Assembly: GCA_963707555.1 (NCBI GenBank)
Contig: CAVPQM010000004.1
Coordinates: forward strand, 248,001 to 312,000
From: JAFAFN01 sp963707555
GTDB lineage: Bacteria; Actinomycetota; Acidimicrobiia; Acidimicrobiales; Microtrichaceae
DNA: 64,000 bases
Direction of reading: 5' to 3'
The translations under genes were made by a program, and so were the position numbers. The notes beneath the pieces are model-generated. The model was not told the DNA's origin. It saw only the letters and a list, made by a program, of their open reading frames with translations, and searched no databases. Shown in pieces: positions 1 to 9,356 of the stretch (the first letter of the stretch is position 1; every line of letters starts with the position of its first letter).

Positions 1-12
1 GGAGGAGTGCGC

Positions 13-825
13 ATGCCGGAGTACGCAGGTCGCGGTGATCCACGGCGCACCCTCGAGCTGCTCTGGGGGCGGGTGGCGTCGCCGGCCCGCGGGCCCAAGC
101 AGGGCCTGACGCCGATCGAGATCGCACGAGCGGCGATCGACCTCGCCGATGCCGAGTCACTGGACGCGGTGACCATGCGCAAGGTCGCCGACCGCCTCGG
201 TCGCAGCGCCATGTCGCTCTACACCTACGTGCCGTCCAAGGCCGAGCTCATCGACCTGATGCTCGACACCGCGCTCGGGGAGCTGCCCGACTCCTACGTC
301 ACCGGAGCTGGATGGCGTGCCGATGCAGAGGCCAGCGCCCGAGCCGGGTGGGGGTTCTACCAACGGCATCCGTGGCTCCTGCAGGTCTCCGCGGTCCGTT
401 CGCTGATGGGGCCGAACGAGACCCGGGTGTACGAGTCGCTGCTCGCGGTGTTCGACGGCATCGGGCTCGACGGGCTGCAGATGGGTCGCATCGTCGGCGT
501 GCTGTCCGACTTCGTGCGTGGCGCGGCCAAGTCGCTCGCCGACGCGTCGCTCGCGGAGCGGATCACCGGCATGAGCGACGAGGAGTGGTGGCATGCCCGC
601 AGCCCTGTCTTCGAGGAGCTCGCGGGTGAGGACTTCGGCGAGCGCTTCCCGGTGATCACGCGCATCCAGTCCCAGGAGGCCACCTTCACGCAGCCCTTCG
701 ACGACTCGCTCGCAGAGGGGCACTCCTACACGGAGGCCGTCGCACTCGACACCTTCGAGTTCGGCCTGGCGCGCCTGCTCGACGGCATCGAGGTCTACAT
801 CGACCAGGTCGCCGACCGCGGGTGA
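13..825 (+). CDS. TetR/AcrR-family transcriptional regulator
   Basis: TetR-type DNA-binding regulator of 270 residues. The helix-turn-helix lies at about residues 33-87 (LTPIEIARAAIDLAD through GRSAMSLYTYVPSKAE). The rest looks like the helical ligand-binding domain of the TetR_C_1 group, with the WGFYQRHPWLLQ stretch. I place the start at ATG 13 because GGAGGA at 1-6 is well spaced for it; GTG 7 would be too close. It is followed by an AraC-type gene that seems to have its own promoter. Ligand and targets cannot be read from the sequence, and its own promoter lies outside the window. Confidence 0.85.
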   Translation: MPEYAGRGDPRRTLELLWGRVASPARGPKQGLTPIEIARAAIDLADAESLDAVTMRKVADRLGRSAMSLYTYVPSKAELIDLMLDTALGELPDSYVTGAGWRADAEASARAGWGFYQRHPWLLQVSAVRSLMGPNETRVYESLLAVFDGIGLDGLQMGRIVGVLSDFVRGAAKSLADASLAERITGMSDEEWWHARSPVFEELAGEDFGERFPVITRIQSQEATFTQPFDDSLAEGHSYTEAVALDTFEFGLARLLDGIEVYIDQVADRG

Positions 826-853
826 CCGCGCCGCATGTCGCTCCGGCGGCCCG

Positions 854-859
854 TACGCT
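854..859 (+). promoter_or_regulatory. -10 hexamer, probable leaderless promoter of the AraC-type gene
   Basis: TACGCT fits the actinobacterial TANNNT -10 consensus and ends 7 bases before GTG 867. This spacing is typical of a leaderless transcript and decides the start chosen for the next gene. No -35 is evident. Confidence 0.5.
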
Positions 860-866
860 CGACGGG

Positions 867-1733
867 GTGAGCGACGCCGCACCGATCAGCGAGCAGGTCG
901 CGCGACCCGCGGGTGCGCGGCTGCGGGACGCGGTCGAGCGCACGGTGGGTTACCGCCTCGCCGGACACCGGCCGGGAACGCACGCCGGGCTGCCGTCGCC
1001 GTCGATCACCGTCATCGTCAGCTTCGACGACCCGCTGACCCTGTCGGTGCTGCCCGACGGCTCGGCCGCTCCGGTGTCGATGTGGGCGATGGCCAGCGGC
1101 CTGCACGACGTGCCGGCACAGATCCTCCACGACGGCAACCAGCACGGCGTGCAGCTCGACGTGTCCCCGCTGCACAGCCGCGCAGTGTTCGGCATGCCGG
1201 CCGCTGCGCTGACCCGTCAGGTCGCGCCGCTCGACGAGCTGCTCGGCGACCACGCCCGTGAGCTCGTCGACCGTCTCGACGCGAACGACGACTGGGGGTC
1301 CCGCTTCGACGCGCTCGACGATGTCCTTGCCGCACGCCTCGATGAGGTCGAGCGCCGCAGCCGAGCGACGGTCGGCGCCGTGGTCCGTCCGGAGCTGGTG
1401 CATGCGTGGACACGCCTCTGCGACGACGGCGCGCCGGTCGAGACCGTCGCGGGCGAGCTCGGCTGGAGCCGCCGACACCTACGCACGCAGTTCCGCGCCG
1501 AGTTCGGGCTGAACCCGTCGACGTCGGCCCGGGTGGCCCGGTTCCACCGGGCACAACGCTGGGTGCGCTCGCACCCCGAGGAGTCCTTGGCGGTCGCCGC
1601 CGCCTGGTGCGGCTACGCGGATCAGTCGCACATGACCCGGGAGTGGTCCGAGCTCGCCGGCGCGCCGCCACGTTCGTGGTTGCGGCGCGAGGAGTTCCCA
1701 TCCGTGCAAGACCACGAACGTGCCGCGACGTGA
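867..1733 (+). CDS. AraC-family transcriptional regulator
   Basis: AraC/XylS-type regulator of about 288 residues. The C-terminal third (from about residue 180) carries the two helix-turn-helix units: VETVAGELGWSRRHLRTQFR, then a second near SLAVAAAWCGYADQSHMTRE. The N-terminal half is an effector domain of unclear family. An upstream GTG at 822 overlaps the TetR stop, but GTG 867 sits 7 bases after a TACGCT hexamer and has no ribosome binding site, which favours a leaderless start there. The VOC gene follows after 10 bases, so the two probably share a transcript. Target unknown. Confidence 0.8.
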   Translation: MSDAAPISEQVARPAGARLRDAVERTVGYRLAGHRPGTHAGLPSPSITVIVSFDDPLTLSVLPDGSAAPVSMWAMASGLHDVPAQILHDGNQHGVQLDVSPLHSRAVFGMPAAALTRQVAPLDELLGDHARELVDRLDANDDWGSRFDALDDVLAARLDEVERRSRATVGAVVRPELVHAWTRLCDDGAPVETVAGELGWSRRHLRTQFRAEFGLNPSTSARVARFHRAQRWVRSHPEESLAVAAAWCGYADQSHMTREWSELAGAPPRSWLRREEFPSVQDHERAAT

Positions 1734-1743
1734 GGATGAGGAC

Positions 1744-2190
1744 ATGAACGAGACACAGACCACCCAGACCGATTCCGCCCGCACCCTCACCTCGCCGCCG
1801 GAGCCGACGGTGTGGCCCTGCGTGAACTACCGAGACGCCCGCGCCGCGATCCGCTACGTCGTCGACGTGCTCGGCTTCGTCGAGGTCGGCGTGCACACCG
1901 ACCCCGACGACGACTCGATCGTGGTGCACTCCGAGCTGCGCTGGCCCGAGGGCGGTGGCGTCATGATCGGCTCCGCGGGCCGGCCCGACAGCGAGTTCTC
2001 GCAGATGCCGACCGGGTGCGCCTCGCTGTACGTGGTCACCGACCATCCGAGGGAGGTCCTCGAACGGTGCCGCACTGCCGGGTCCGAGCTCGTGCGTGAG
2101 CTGCGGGAAGAGGACTACGGCTCGCTCGGGTTCAGCGTGCGCGACGCCGAGGGCAACATCTGGAGCTTCGGGACGTACCGGGGCGAATGA
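1744..2190 (+). CDS. VOC/glyoxalase-bleomycin resistance family protein
   Basis: Small protein (148 residues) of the vicinal oxygen chelate fold. It has the two beta-alpha-beta modules, beginning WPCVNYRDARAAIRYVVDVLG and ending GFSVRDAEGNIWSFGTY, where the DxEGN/W pattern is typical of the family. The start ATG 1744 is preceded by a purine-rich stretch. The stop overlaps the photolyase start (ATGA), so it is co-transcribed with the AraC gene before it and the photolyase after it. The family covers glyoxalases, dioxygenases and drug-binding proteins, and the substrate cannot be assigned. Confidence 0.8.
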   Translation: MNETQTTQTDSARTLTSPPEPTVWPCVNYRDARAAIRYVVDVLGFVEVGVHTDPDDDSIVVHSELRWPEGGGVMIGSAGRPDSEFSQMPTGCASLYVVTDHPREVLERCRTAGSELVRELREEDYGSLGFSVRDAEGNIWSFGTYRGE

Positions 2191-3617
2191 GCCCTGCGCT
2201 CGTCGTCTTCACACGGGACCTCCGGCTCCGCGACCTGCCGTCGCTCGACGCTGCCGTCCGTCAGGGCGCAGCGGTGGTCCCGGTGTTCGTGATCGACGAC
2301 GCGGTGCTCGCCGGCGCCCACGGCAACGTGAACCGGGTGTCGTACCTGCTCGACGCGCTCGCCGACCTGCCGCGCCTCGCTGCGTGAGAGGGGCGGCGAT
2401 CTCGTCGTGCGTCGGGGCGACTGGGCCCACGAGGTCGTCCGGCTCGTCGAGCGTCACGGAGCAGGCAGCGTGCACCTCTCCGAGGACGTGTCCGGCTTCG
2501 CCGCGGCGAGGCTCGACCGGCTGCGCGGGGCGCTCGCCGGCCGTGGCGTCGACGTCGAGACGCACCCGGGGGTCACCGTCGTGCCGCCGGGCACGAACCG
2601 GCCCAGCTCGGGAGGCCACTGGAAGGTCTTCACGCCGTACCAGAAGCGGTGGCTCGCCGAGACGTGGCGACCGGTGCTGCCGGCGCCGGAACGCCTGGAG
2701 ATCCCCGGTGACCTCGACCCCGGCGAGATCCCCACGCTCGACGACCTCGTCGGGGCCATCGGGGCCGTCGGGCACGCGCCCGCGCCGGGGCTGCTCCGCG
2801 GCGGCGAGCGGGAGGCGACCGAGCGCCTCCGGATCTGGGCGGCCGCGATCGCTGCCGGACTACGCGGACCGTCACGACGACCTGGCAGGCGACGCCACCT
2901 CGCGCATCTCGGCCGACCTGCACTTCGGATGCCTGTCGCCCCTCGAGGTCGCGACACGGCTGCGGGGCCGTGACGGCGGCGCGGCGTTCGTGCGCCAACT
3001 GTGCTGGCGGGACTTCTACCACCAGTTCCTCGCCGCACGGCCGACCACGTCGCACGAGGACGTGCGTGACCGCGGCGACCGTTGGCGCGACGACCCCGAC
3101 GACATCGCCGCCTGGATCGACGGTCGCACCGGCTTCCCGCTCGTCGACGCGGCCATGCGCCAGCTCCGCGCCGAGGGGTTCGTGCACAACCGGGCCCGCA
3201 TGGTGGTGGCGTCGTTCCTCACGAAGGACCTCTACGTCGACTGGCGCATCGGCGCCGCGCCACTTCATGGAGCACCTGGTCGACGGCGACGTCGCGAACA
3301 ACCAGTTGAACTGGCAGTGGACCGCCGGCACCGGGACCGACACCAACCCGAACCGCATCTTCAACCCGACGGTGCAGTCCACGCGCTTCGATCCCGACGG
3401 CGAGTACATCCGCCGCTACGTGCCGGAGCTCGCCGACGTCGCCGCTCCCGAGATCCACGAACCCGACGCCGAGACCCGCGCCCGCACCGGGTACCCGGAC
3501 GCGATCGTCGATCATCGCGAGGCGATCGCCGAGTACCGCGCCGCGCTCGATGCCGGACCGGAACGGGCGGCCGGACGGGAACGGGCGGCCGGACGGGCAC
3601 CGGTGCGGCGCCGGTAG
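2187..3617 (+). CDS. phr: Deoxyribodipyrimidine photolyase/cryptochrome (three apparent frameshifts)
   Basis: Light-driven repair of cyclobutane pyrimidine dimers with FAD. The N-terminal photolyase domain starts SPALVVFTRDLRLRD. The FAD-binding domain shows QLCWRDFYHQFLA, FPLVDAAMRQLRAEGFVHNRARM, NNQLNWQWTAG and NPNRIFNPTVQSTRFDPDG, all hallmark blocks. The reading frame breaks at about 2382-2390, about 2860 and at 3258-3262. Each break needs one extra base to be removed; at the last, GCCGCGCC should read GCCCGCC-like to restore RHFMEHL. Because every block on both sides is intact, I read the shifts as sequence errors. ATGA overlap with the VOC gene. The C-terminal tail is built from two perfect 18-base repeats. 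Confidence 0.85.
3561..3596 (+). repeat. Perfect 18-base tandem duplication at the photolyase 3' end
   Basis: Two adjacent identical copies of an 18-base unit beginning GAACGGGCGG encode the repeated tail ERAAGR in the last codons of the photolyase. See the finding on microduplications at gene ends. Confidence 0.85.
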
Positions 3618-3620
3618 CGT
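3615..3620 (+). promoter_or_regulatory. -10 hexamer of the patatin gene
   Basis: TAGCGT ends 6 bases before ATG 3627 and no ribosome binding site is present, fitting a leaderless start. Confidence 0.5.
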
Positions 3621-3626
3621 CGCACC

Positions 3627-4422
3627 ATGTCCATCAGCTCTCCCGATGACCTGGCGCAGCCGTACTCCTTCGAGGCGCGCTACGGCGCCGGGCACCGGCG
3701 CACGATCTCGCTCGGCGGTGGCGGCCTGTACTTCGTCGCCTGGCAGATCTCGTACCTGAACACGCTGGCGACCCGCGGCGTGAGGCTGACCGACGCCGAG
3801 GTCGTGGTGGGCACCTCGGCCGGGTCGCTGGTCGCGGGCATCCTCACCGCCGGTCGGCTGCACCGGTTCGGGATGAAGGTCGACCTGCTCGCCAAGTTGC
3901 CGGCGCTCGTCGCGGCGCTCGCGCCCGTGAAGGACCTGCACCCGAGCCAGGTGCGTGCCCGTGACCTGTTCGGGGCGGCGACCGACGCCGAGCCCGACAC
4001 CATCCGCGCCATCGGCCACGCCGCGCTCGCCGCGCAGGCCACGCCCGCCGCGCAGCTCGCCCGCAGCACGTCGCTCGTCATGGGCGTGCGGCCGTGGCGC
4101 TCCCCGGCGCTGCAGATCACCTCGGTCGACACCTACACCGGCGAGCGGCTCGTGCTGCACGGCGGGCGCCGAACGGGCGCTGGTGGTGTCGCTCGTCGGT
4201 GGTGAGACCACCCACCCCGCGGGCATGACGATGACCAAGGACCGCCAGTTCGAGGAGATCGAACAGCTCCGGGCGTCGGGCACCGAGGTGCACCTCGCCG
4301 GACCGAGCGGTGTCCCGATCGAACGCCTGATGGACCCGTCCGCGATCGGGGAGGCGCTCGAGCTCGGCGCGCACCAGGGCGAGGTCGATGCCCCGGCCGT
4401 CCTCGAGTTCTGGGCTGCCTGA
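3627..4422 (+). pseudogene. Patatin-like phospholipase missing its central segment
   Basis: Patatin/RssA-type serine lipase. The oxyanion loop GGGG and nucleophile elbow GTSAGS (near residue 70) are present. The C-terminal part, from AERALVVSLVGG to the end FWAA, is in a different frame that joins at about 4163-4170. At the junction the protein passes straight from TGERLVLH to the AERALVVS strand. The family stretch that normally lies between them (AVPGxFPPV plus the DGG box carrying the catalytic Asp, roughly 40-50 residues) is absent. A single-base error cannot explain this, so either a real internal deletion or an assembly collapse removed it. As written it cannot have the Ser-Asp dyad. 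Confidence 0.75.
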
Positions 4423-4450
4423 TCGCTGGGCCGACTGATCGCTGGGCCGA
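4419..4450 (+). repeat. 16-base tandem duplication after the patatin stop
   Basis: Two adjacent perfect copies of CTGATCGCTGGGCCGA straddle and follow the stop codon, then a third truncated copy begins (CTGACC). Confidence 0.85.
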
Positions 4451-4475
4451 CTGACCCGGCGGGCACGGTGCGTCC

Positions 4476-4481
4476 TACGCT
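4476..4481 (+). promoter_or_regulatory. -10 hexamer of the aldehyde dehydrogenase gene
   Basis: TACGCT ends 6 bases before GTG 4488; no ribosome binding site lies between, as for a leaderless transcript. Confidence 0.5.
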
Positions 4482-4487
4482 TTCGCG

Positions 4488-6101
4488 GTGACCATCGATC
4501 AGGCTCCCGCGACCACCGACCACACGACGGGGACGGGGACCACTCCGTTGCCCCGGAGCCTGACCCCGGGGTTGGTCCGCCAGCTGACCGCACAGGTCGC
4601 CGGGTCCGGGACCGCGCCGACGGTGACCACCCGCGCGCCGTTCAGCGGTGACGTGATCGCCGAGCTGCCGCAGTGCACCCCCGACGACGTCGAGGCCGCG
4701 GCGGCGCGGGCGACGGTCGCGCAGCGCCGCTGGGCGGCGGTGCCGGTGCGCGAACGCGCCGCGGTGTTCCTGCGGCTGCACGACCTGGTGCTCGAGGAGC
4801 GCGACCGGTTGATGGACCTGATCCAGACCGAGAACGGCAAGGCGCGGCGCGACGCGTTCCTCGAGGTCGGCGACATCGCCGCGACGTGCCGCTACTACGC
4901 CCGCACCGCGCCGTCGCTGCTCGCGCCCCGCCGTCGTGGCGGTCTGATCCCCGGGGTCACCTCGGTCCAGGAGTTGCACCACCCCAAGGGCATCGTCACG
5001 GTCATCTCGCCGTGGAACTACCCGCTGAGCCTCGGGGCCGGCGACACGATCCCGGCGCTGCTCGCCGGCAACGCGGTCGTCCAGAAGGCCGACAACCAGA
5101 CGGCGCTCACCGCGCTGTTCGCACTGGATCTGGCCCGTCGAGCGGGCCTGCCCGAGGACGTCTGGCAGATCGTGCTGGGCCGCGGTTCGTCGATCGGCAC
5201 GTCGCTGTTCGACATCTCGGACTACGTGATGTTCACCGGCTCCACCGAGTCCGGCCGCCACGTCGCCGCCGAGGCCGCCACCCGGCTCGTCGACTGCTCG
5301 CTCGAGCTCGGTGGCAAGAACGCCATGTTGGTGCTCGGCGACGCGGACCTCGACCGGGCGGCCGAAGGCGCGGTCCGTGCGTGCTTCTCCTCGAGTGGTC
5401 AGCTGTGCATCTCGATCGAGCGGCTCTACGTCGCAGCGGAGATCCACGACGAGTTCATGGAGCGGTTCCTGGCCCAGCTCGCCACGCTCCGACTCGGGGC
5501 CAGCTACGACTTCAGCTGTCAGATGGGGTCGCTGACCTCCGCCGAGCAGGTCGAGATCACCGACGGCGCCGTTCGGGACGCCGTGGCCAACGGGGCACGT
5601 GTGCTCGCCGGCGGCCGTGCCCGTCCCGACCTCGGCCCGTACTTCTACGAGCCGACGGTCCTGACCGACGTGGGTCCCGACGCGCGCTGCTTCGCCGAGG
5701 AGACCTTCGGTCCGGTGGTCTCGGTCTACCGGGTCGACAACGACACCGAGGCGATCGCCGCGGCGAACGCCAGCCGCTACGGCCTGAACGCGAGCGTCTG
5801 GAGTCGCTCAGCTGCTCGGGGTCGCGCGGTCGCCGCCCAGCTGCACGCCGGCACGGTGAACGTCAACGAGGCGTACGCCGCGGCGTGGGGCTCGATGGAC
5901 GCGCCGATGGGCGGTATGGGCGACTCAGGGCTCGGACGGCGCCACGGCGATCGGGGCCTGCTCAAGTACACCGAGTCCCAGACGATCGCCCACCAGCGGC
6001 TGATGAACCTGGCCCCGCCCGTGCAGCAGCTCGGCGACGCCGGGTTCGCCGCCGTGGTCACGGTCTTCCTGAAGGTGCTCAAGTGGACCGGCCGCAAGTG
6101 A
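4488..6101 (+). CDS. NAD(P)-dependent aldehyde dehydrogenase, succinate-semialdehyde dehydrogenase type
   Basis: Oxidises an aldehyde to its acid; closest in pattern to actinobacterial succinate-semialdehyde dehydrogenases (GabD2-like), which feed GABA carbon into the TCA cycle. The 537 residues cover the full ALDH fold. Seen are ISPWNYP (Asn 177), the general base ELGGKN (Glu 273) and the nucleophile SSSGQLC (Cys 307). The last 25 residues form a hydrophobic tail (AGFAAVVTVFLKVLKW) beyond the catalytic domain, possibly a membrane-associating helix. Start is GTG 4488, set by the -10 hexamer. It appears monocistronic, with the convergent ferredoxin gene ending just beyond it. The exact substrate is inferred only from family resemblance. 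Confidence 0.85.
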   Translation: MTIDQAPATTDHTTGTGTTPLPRSLTPGLVRQLTAQVAGSGTAPTVTTRAPFSGDVIAELPQCTPDDVEAAAARATVAQRRWAAVPVRERAAVFLRLHDLVLEERDRLMDLIQTENGKARRDAFLEVGDIAATCRYYARTAPSLLAPRRRGGLIPGVTSVQELHHPKGIVTVISPWNYPLSLGAGDTIPALLAGNAVVQKADNQTALTALFALDLARRAGLPEDVWQIVLGRGSSIGTSLFDISDYVMFTGSTESGRHVAAEAATRLVDCSLELGGKNAMLVLGDADLDRAAEGAVRACFSSSGQLCISIERLYVAAEIHDEFMERFLAQLATLRLGASYDFSCQMGSLTSAEQVEITDGAVRDAVANGARVLAGGRARPDLGPYFYEPTVLTDVGPDARCFAEETFGPVVSVYRVDNDTEAIAAANASRYGLNASVWSRSAARGRAVAAQLHAGTVNVNEAYAAAWGSMDAPMGGMGDSGLGRRHGDRGLLKYTESQTIAHQRLMNLAPPVQQLGDAGFAAVVTVFLKVLKWTGRK

Positions 6102-6162
6102 CGCAGCCGGTCCGGTGAGCTCAGTCGATCCCCGCGAGCTCAGTTGATCGGGGACTGCCCGA

Positions 6163-6435
6163 TCAGACCTGGTCGAAGAAGATGCACTCGCCGGGGCACT
6201 CCTCGGCGGCGTCGATCGCGTCGGCGAGCTGCTTGTCGGGCACATCGGCGGTGCCGTCGCCCATCTTCAGCGCCGGAGCGTCACCCGCGCCGCTCTCGCC
6301 GAAGCGGTTCGGCCAGCCGGCTTCCTTGACGTAGGCCAGGCCGTCGTCGTCCATCTCGAAGAGGGACGGGCAGATCTCGGCACAGATGCCGTCACCGGTG
6401 CACAGATCCTGGTCGATCCACACTTTCAAGCCCAT
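6163..6435 (-). CDS. Ferredoxin with CxxDxxCxxxCP cluster motif
   Basis: Small (90-residue) acidic electron carrier. The cluster motif is C12-T-G-D15-G-I-C18-A-E-I-C22-P, with the closing Cys in EECPGEC. Asp replaces the second Cys of the usual CxxCxxCxxxCP. In Pyrococcus furiosus ferredoxin the same Asp supports interconversion of 4Fe-4S and 3Fe-4S clusters. This type is common in actinobacteria as a partner of P450s and other oxidases. Start ATG 6435 has GGAGGAG upstream; a longer reading frame exists but lacks such a site. The cytochrome P450 near 27 kb is a possible but unproven partner. Confidence 0.9.
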   Translation of the reverse strand: MGLKVWIDQDLCTGDGICAEICPSLFEMDDDGLAYVKEAGWPNRFGESGAGDAPALKMGDGTADVPDKQLADAIDAAEECPGECIFFDQV

Positions 6436-6514
6436 GGCTGCGTACTCCTCCGTCCGGCCGGCCTGGTGACCGCCGTCTCTGGCGTTGGGGGCGAGCGATC
6501 GCTCGCAACCCATC

Positions 6515-8088
6515 CTATGGACGCGGCACCGGATCGGAGAATCCGAGGTAGATCAGCCCGCCGCCGACTTCTCGATGCGCGACGCCCGTCGCGGCCAGCA
6601 CGTCGGACCAGGGCTCGTCAAGGTCGGGGTCGCTCTGATCAGCGAGGTCGGGGTCGCTCTGCTCCATGCCGTGATCCGCGATGACGAACACCGCCGTGCG
6701 ATCGGTGGCCCCTGCCGCCTCGACCGCCGCGAGCAGGTCGCCGATGCGGGCGTCGGAGTCGCGCAGCGCGCAACGGGCCAGCTCGCCGTGCGGACCGCTC
6801 TCGTGGCCGGCCTCGTCGGTGACCGCCAGGCTCACCCAGCTCAGCGTGGGGACCTGGGGCTCGATCCACTGCTCGATCGTGTGCTGGACGCTCAGGTGGT
6901 CGACGGTGGACATGAAGCGGTAGGCGGCGGACCCCTCGGCGCTCGGTCGGTGCAGGTGGGTGACGTCGTCCAGGTCGGGCAGCCCCGCGCCGGGCTCGCC
7001 GGTGCGCACGAGCCCGAAGCTCGAGAACGACGCACCCCGGTCGCAGAACTCGAACGTCGCCGAGCTCACCGCGCCGGGCCGGTTGCGTTCGAGCGCCTCG
7101 AAGATCGTCTCGATGCCCGGTGCCAGGTGGTCGGCGGACCAGAACATCTCCTCCATCGAGAGCAGGTCCGGGGTCGACCCGTCGCGTCCGGTCGACCCAC
7201 GTGTTGTGCAGCACCCCCGAGTGGCCGGGGTGCGCGCCGGTCACGGCGGTCGTGTGGTTCGCGAGGGTCGCGGTGGGCAGCGACGAGATCGCCCCGTGGC
7301 GCAGCGAGACGCCGCGTGCGACGAGCCCGGCGATCGTGGGTGCGTCGCCGCTGTCCAGCGCGTCGTGCAGCAGGTTGGCATTGCAGCCGTCGAGCAGGAC
7401 GACGAGCACGTGCTCCGCGGTGGTGCCGTCGAGCACCTCCTCGATCGGATCGCCGTCCTGCCGGGCGAGCAGCGCATCGGGACGGGGTGCCCCGGTGGGG
7501 CCGACTCCGCCGGGGTGCGGCGAGAAGCCGAGGACGGCCGCGACGGTCGGCGCGATGTCGACCACCCGGGCGGAGCGCTCGACGATGCCGCCGGAGCGGA
7601 TGCCGGCCCCGGCAGCGACGAACGGCGCCCGACCCTGCACCACCCCGAGGGATCCGTGCTGGCCGAGGTTGCCGTCGGTGCGATGTGCCGCGGTGTGCAG
7701 CGCGAGCAGGTCGGGGGCGTGCTCGGCGTCGAAGAACTGCGCGATCGAGTCGTGGGCGTCGGGGTAGCTGTTGGTCGTTCGGTCCGGGTGGCCGAGTCGC
7801 TCGACGTCCAGGCCGACCAGGGCGGCCGGGTCCTGCGAGCCGAGCGGGTCCCGGCCCTGGGTGGCCACCACCTGGTAGCGGTAGCGGCCGTCGTCGCTCG
7901 GTCCGTTCGAACTCGACCCACCCGTCGACCGCCGCGGCGCGGTAGCGGTGCGCTCCCGAGGGGCCGGGACCCAGGGGTCGCACGACCATCTCGACGCGGT
8001 CCGCGAGCTCCGGCGAGATCAGCGCCGCCTCGAGCAGCGCTGCTCCGTCGTGGCCAGCTGCCTGTTCCTGGTCGGGGCCTGCGGTCAT
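6515..8088 (-). CDS. Alkaline-phosphatase-superfamily phosphodiesterase/nucleotide pyrophosphatase (two frameshifts)
   Basis: Type I phosphodiesterase/nucleotide pyrophosphatase-like metal hydrolase. Seen from the N terminus are VLVVLLDGCNANLL (first metal Asp), LPTATLANHTTAVTGAHPGH (nucleophile Thr region) and, near the C terminus, SLAVTDEAGHESGPH and VFVIADHGM. These are the metal ligands expected for the family. The frame breaks at about 7890-7905 and 7185-7200; domain continuity across both makes sequence error likely. There is no signal peptide, so it is probably cytoplasmic. Start ATG 8088 overlaps the acyltransferase stop (ATGA), so the two form an operon. The substrate (nucleotide, phospholipid head group or phosphonate) is open. 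A local 24-base repeat gives the doubled motif SDPDL. Confidence 0.75.
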
Positions 8089-9210
8089 CGGGCAGATGAT
8101 CGCACACGAGTGCTCGTGTCGTAGCGGGACGTCAACCGGCACAGCGGGATCGCGAGGATCGCCGGGCCGATCAGCCACAGCGGTCGCTGGAGCCACCAGA
8201 CCAGGTCGACCCGGCTGTCGATCGGCCGGTCCACGATCGAGAGCAGGGCGGCGAACAGGCCCCAGAACGCCGCGTAGGCGAGCAGGTGCCAGGCGTAGAC
8301 GGTCATCGACCAGCGGGAGGTCACCTCGAGCAGCGGCGGTGGCGGTCACCGAGCCGGGCGATCGAGGGCGCGAGCAGCGAGAGCAGACCCAGCTGCGCGA
8401 CGGCCAGGCAGACGACCATCACCGTGGGCGGGCCGAGGTTCGACAGCTCCGCGCCGTCGACGCCGACCATCGCGGCCGGGTAGGGGCCGACGGTGGCCAG
8501 CACGGCCATGGCGGCGAACCCTCCGAGTGTCACGGCGACCTGCGTGCGGGTCGACGCTGCGCGCAGGCGGCTGAAGTGGAAGCCGAGCTGGTGCACCGCG
8601 AGCCAGACGCACACGAACGCCGCAGCGCCGGTCGCGTTGCCGCCGATGCCGTGACCGATCCGCAGCACGTCGACCGCCACGGCGCCCGCCGCGAGCGCTG
8701 CCGCCGCTCCCAGGCCGACTCGGGCGTGTGCCCAGCGGGCAGCGGGCGTGGCGAGCACGCACAGGACGTAGACGATCAGGAACCACAGCGGCGAGATCAC
8801 CAGCACGACGATCCGGGCGATGTCGGGTCGACCGACGGACAGGGCCGCGGCGCCGGTCACGGCTGCCAGGCCGAGCAGCGGCAGCACCGGGACGAGCAGC
8901 CGTCGCAGCCGGGTCTGCCAGAAGGCGAGTGCCGGCCCGGCGCCCCGGGAGTGCAGCGTGCCGCCGATGATGAAGAACGCCGGCATGACCTGCAGGAACC
9001 ACGTGAGCAACCACATGCCGGGGGTGACGCTCACGGGGTTGCCCACGCGGGGTCCGCCGTCGGTCCAGCGCACGGTGTGGAAGACCCAGTGCCAGAGCAC
9101 GACGACGGCGAGCGCGCCGGTGCGCACCACGTCGAGGACGAGGTCGCGCTCGGTCGCTCGGGTCGCGCCGTGCCGTGGACAGGGTCGGCGAGTCGGGGAG
9201 TGGTGGTCAT
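8085..9210 (-). CDS. Acyltransferase 3-family membrane protein (two frameshifts)
   Basis: Integral membrane O-acyltransferase of the Acyl_transf_3 type, about 10 membrane segments. Such enzymes acetylate or succinylate cell-surface sugars. Seen are LVLDVVRTGALAVVVLWHW (family start with Arg and His), FFIIGGTLHSR, the internal loop ALAFWQTRLRRLLVP and a long run of hydrophobic helices ending in WLIGPAILAIPL. Frames must be joined at about 9165-9185 (near the N terminus) and 8325-8345. Start ATG 9210 has GGAGAG upstream. It overlaps the following phosphodiesterase by ATGA, so they are co-expressed. The acceptor is unknown. Confidence 0.75.
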
Positions 9211-9255
9211 GATCTGCACTCTCCGGGACACGCCCGCCACCACCATGCCGCCGAT

Positions 9256-9275
9256 CCCCCAGATGCGCCTGGGGG
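9256..9275. other. GC-rich hairpin between divergent genes
   Basis: CCCCCAG and CTGGGGG pair perfectly around the loop ATGCGC, between the acyltransferase and purT starts. It has no T-run, so it is not a classical terminator; it could be an attenuator or an operator. Confidence 0.35.
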
Positions 9276-9356
9276 CTCCCCGGGTGTCCAGAGCAGGGTG
9301 ACAGAGCGGCTGCGTCACATGGCAGGGGAGCACGACAGCGTGGTACGAACCGTGAC

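Noticed and set aside
2187..3617. Photolyase as a genuine pseudogene
   Set aside because: All functional blocks are intact across the three breaks, and the same kind of single-base break recurs in many unrelated genes, so sequence error is the simpler account.
3219..5447. A 742-codon minus-strand reading frame across photolyase, patatin and aldehyde dehydrogenase
   Set aside because: It is antisense to genes with clear conserved motifs, has no domain and an Arg/Asp-rich shadow composition. In GC-rich DNA such long antisense frames are common.
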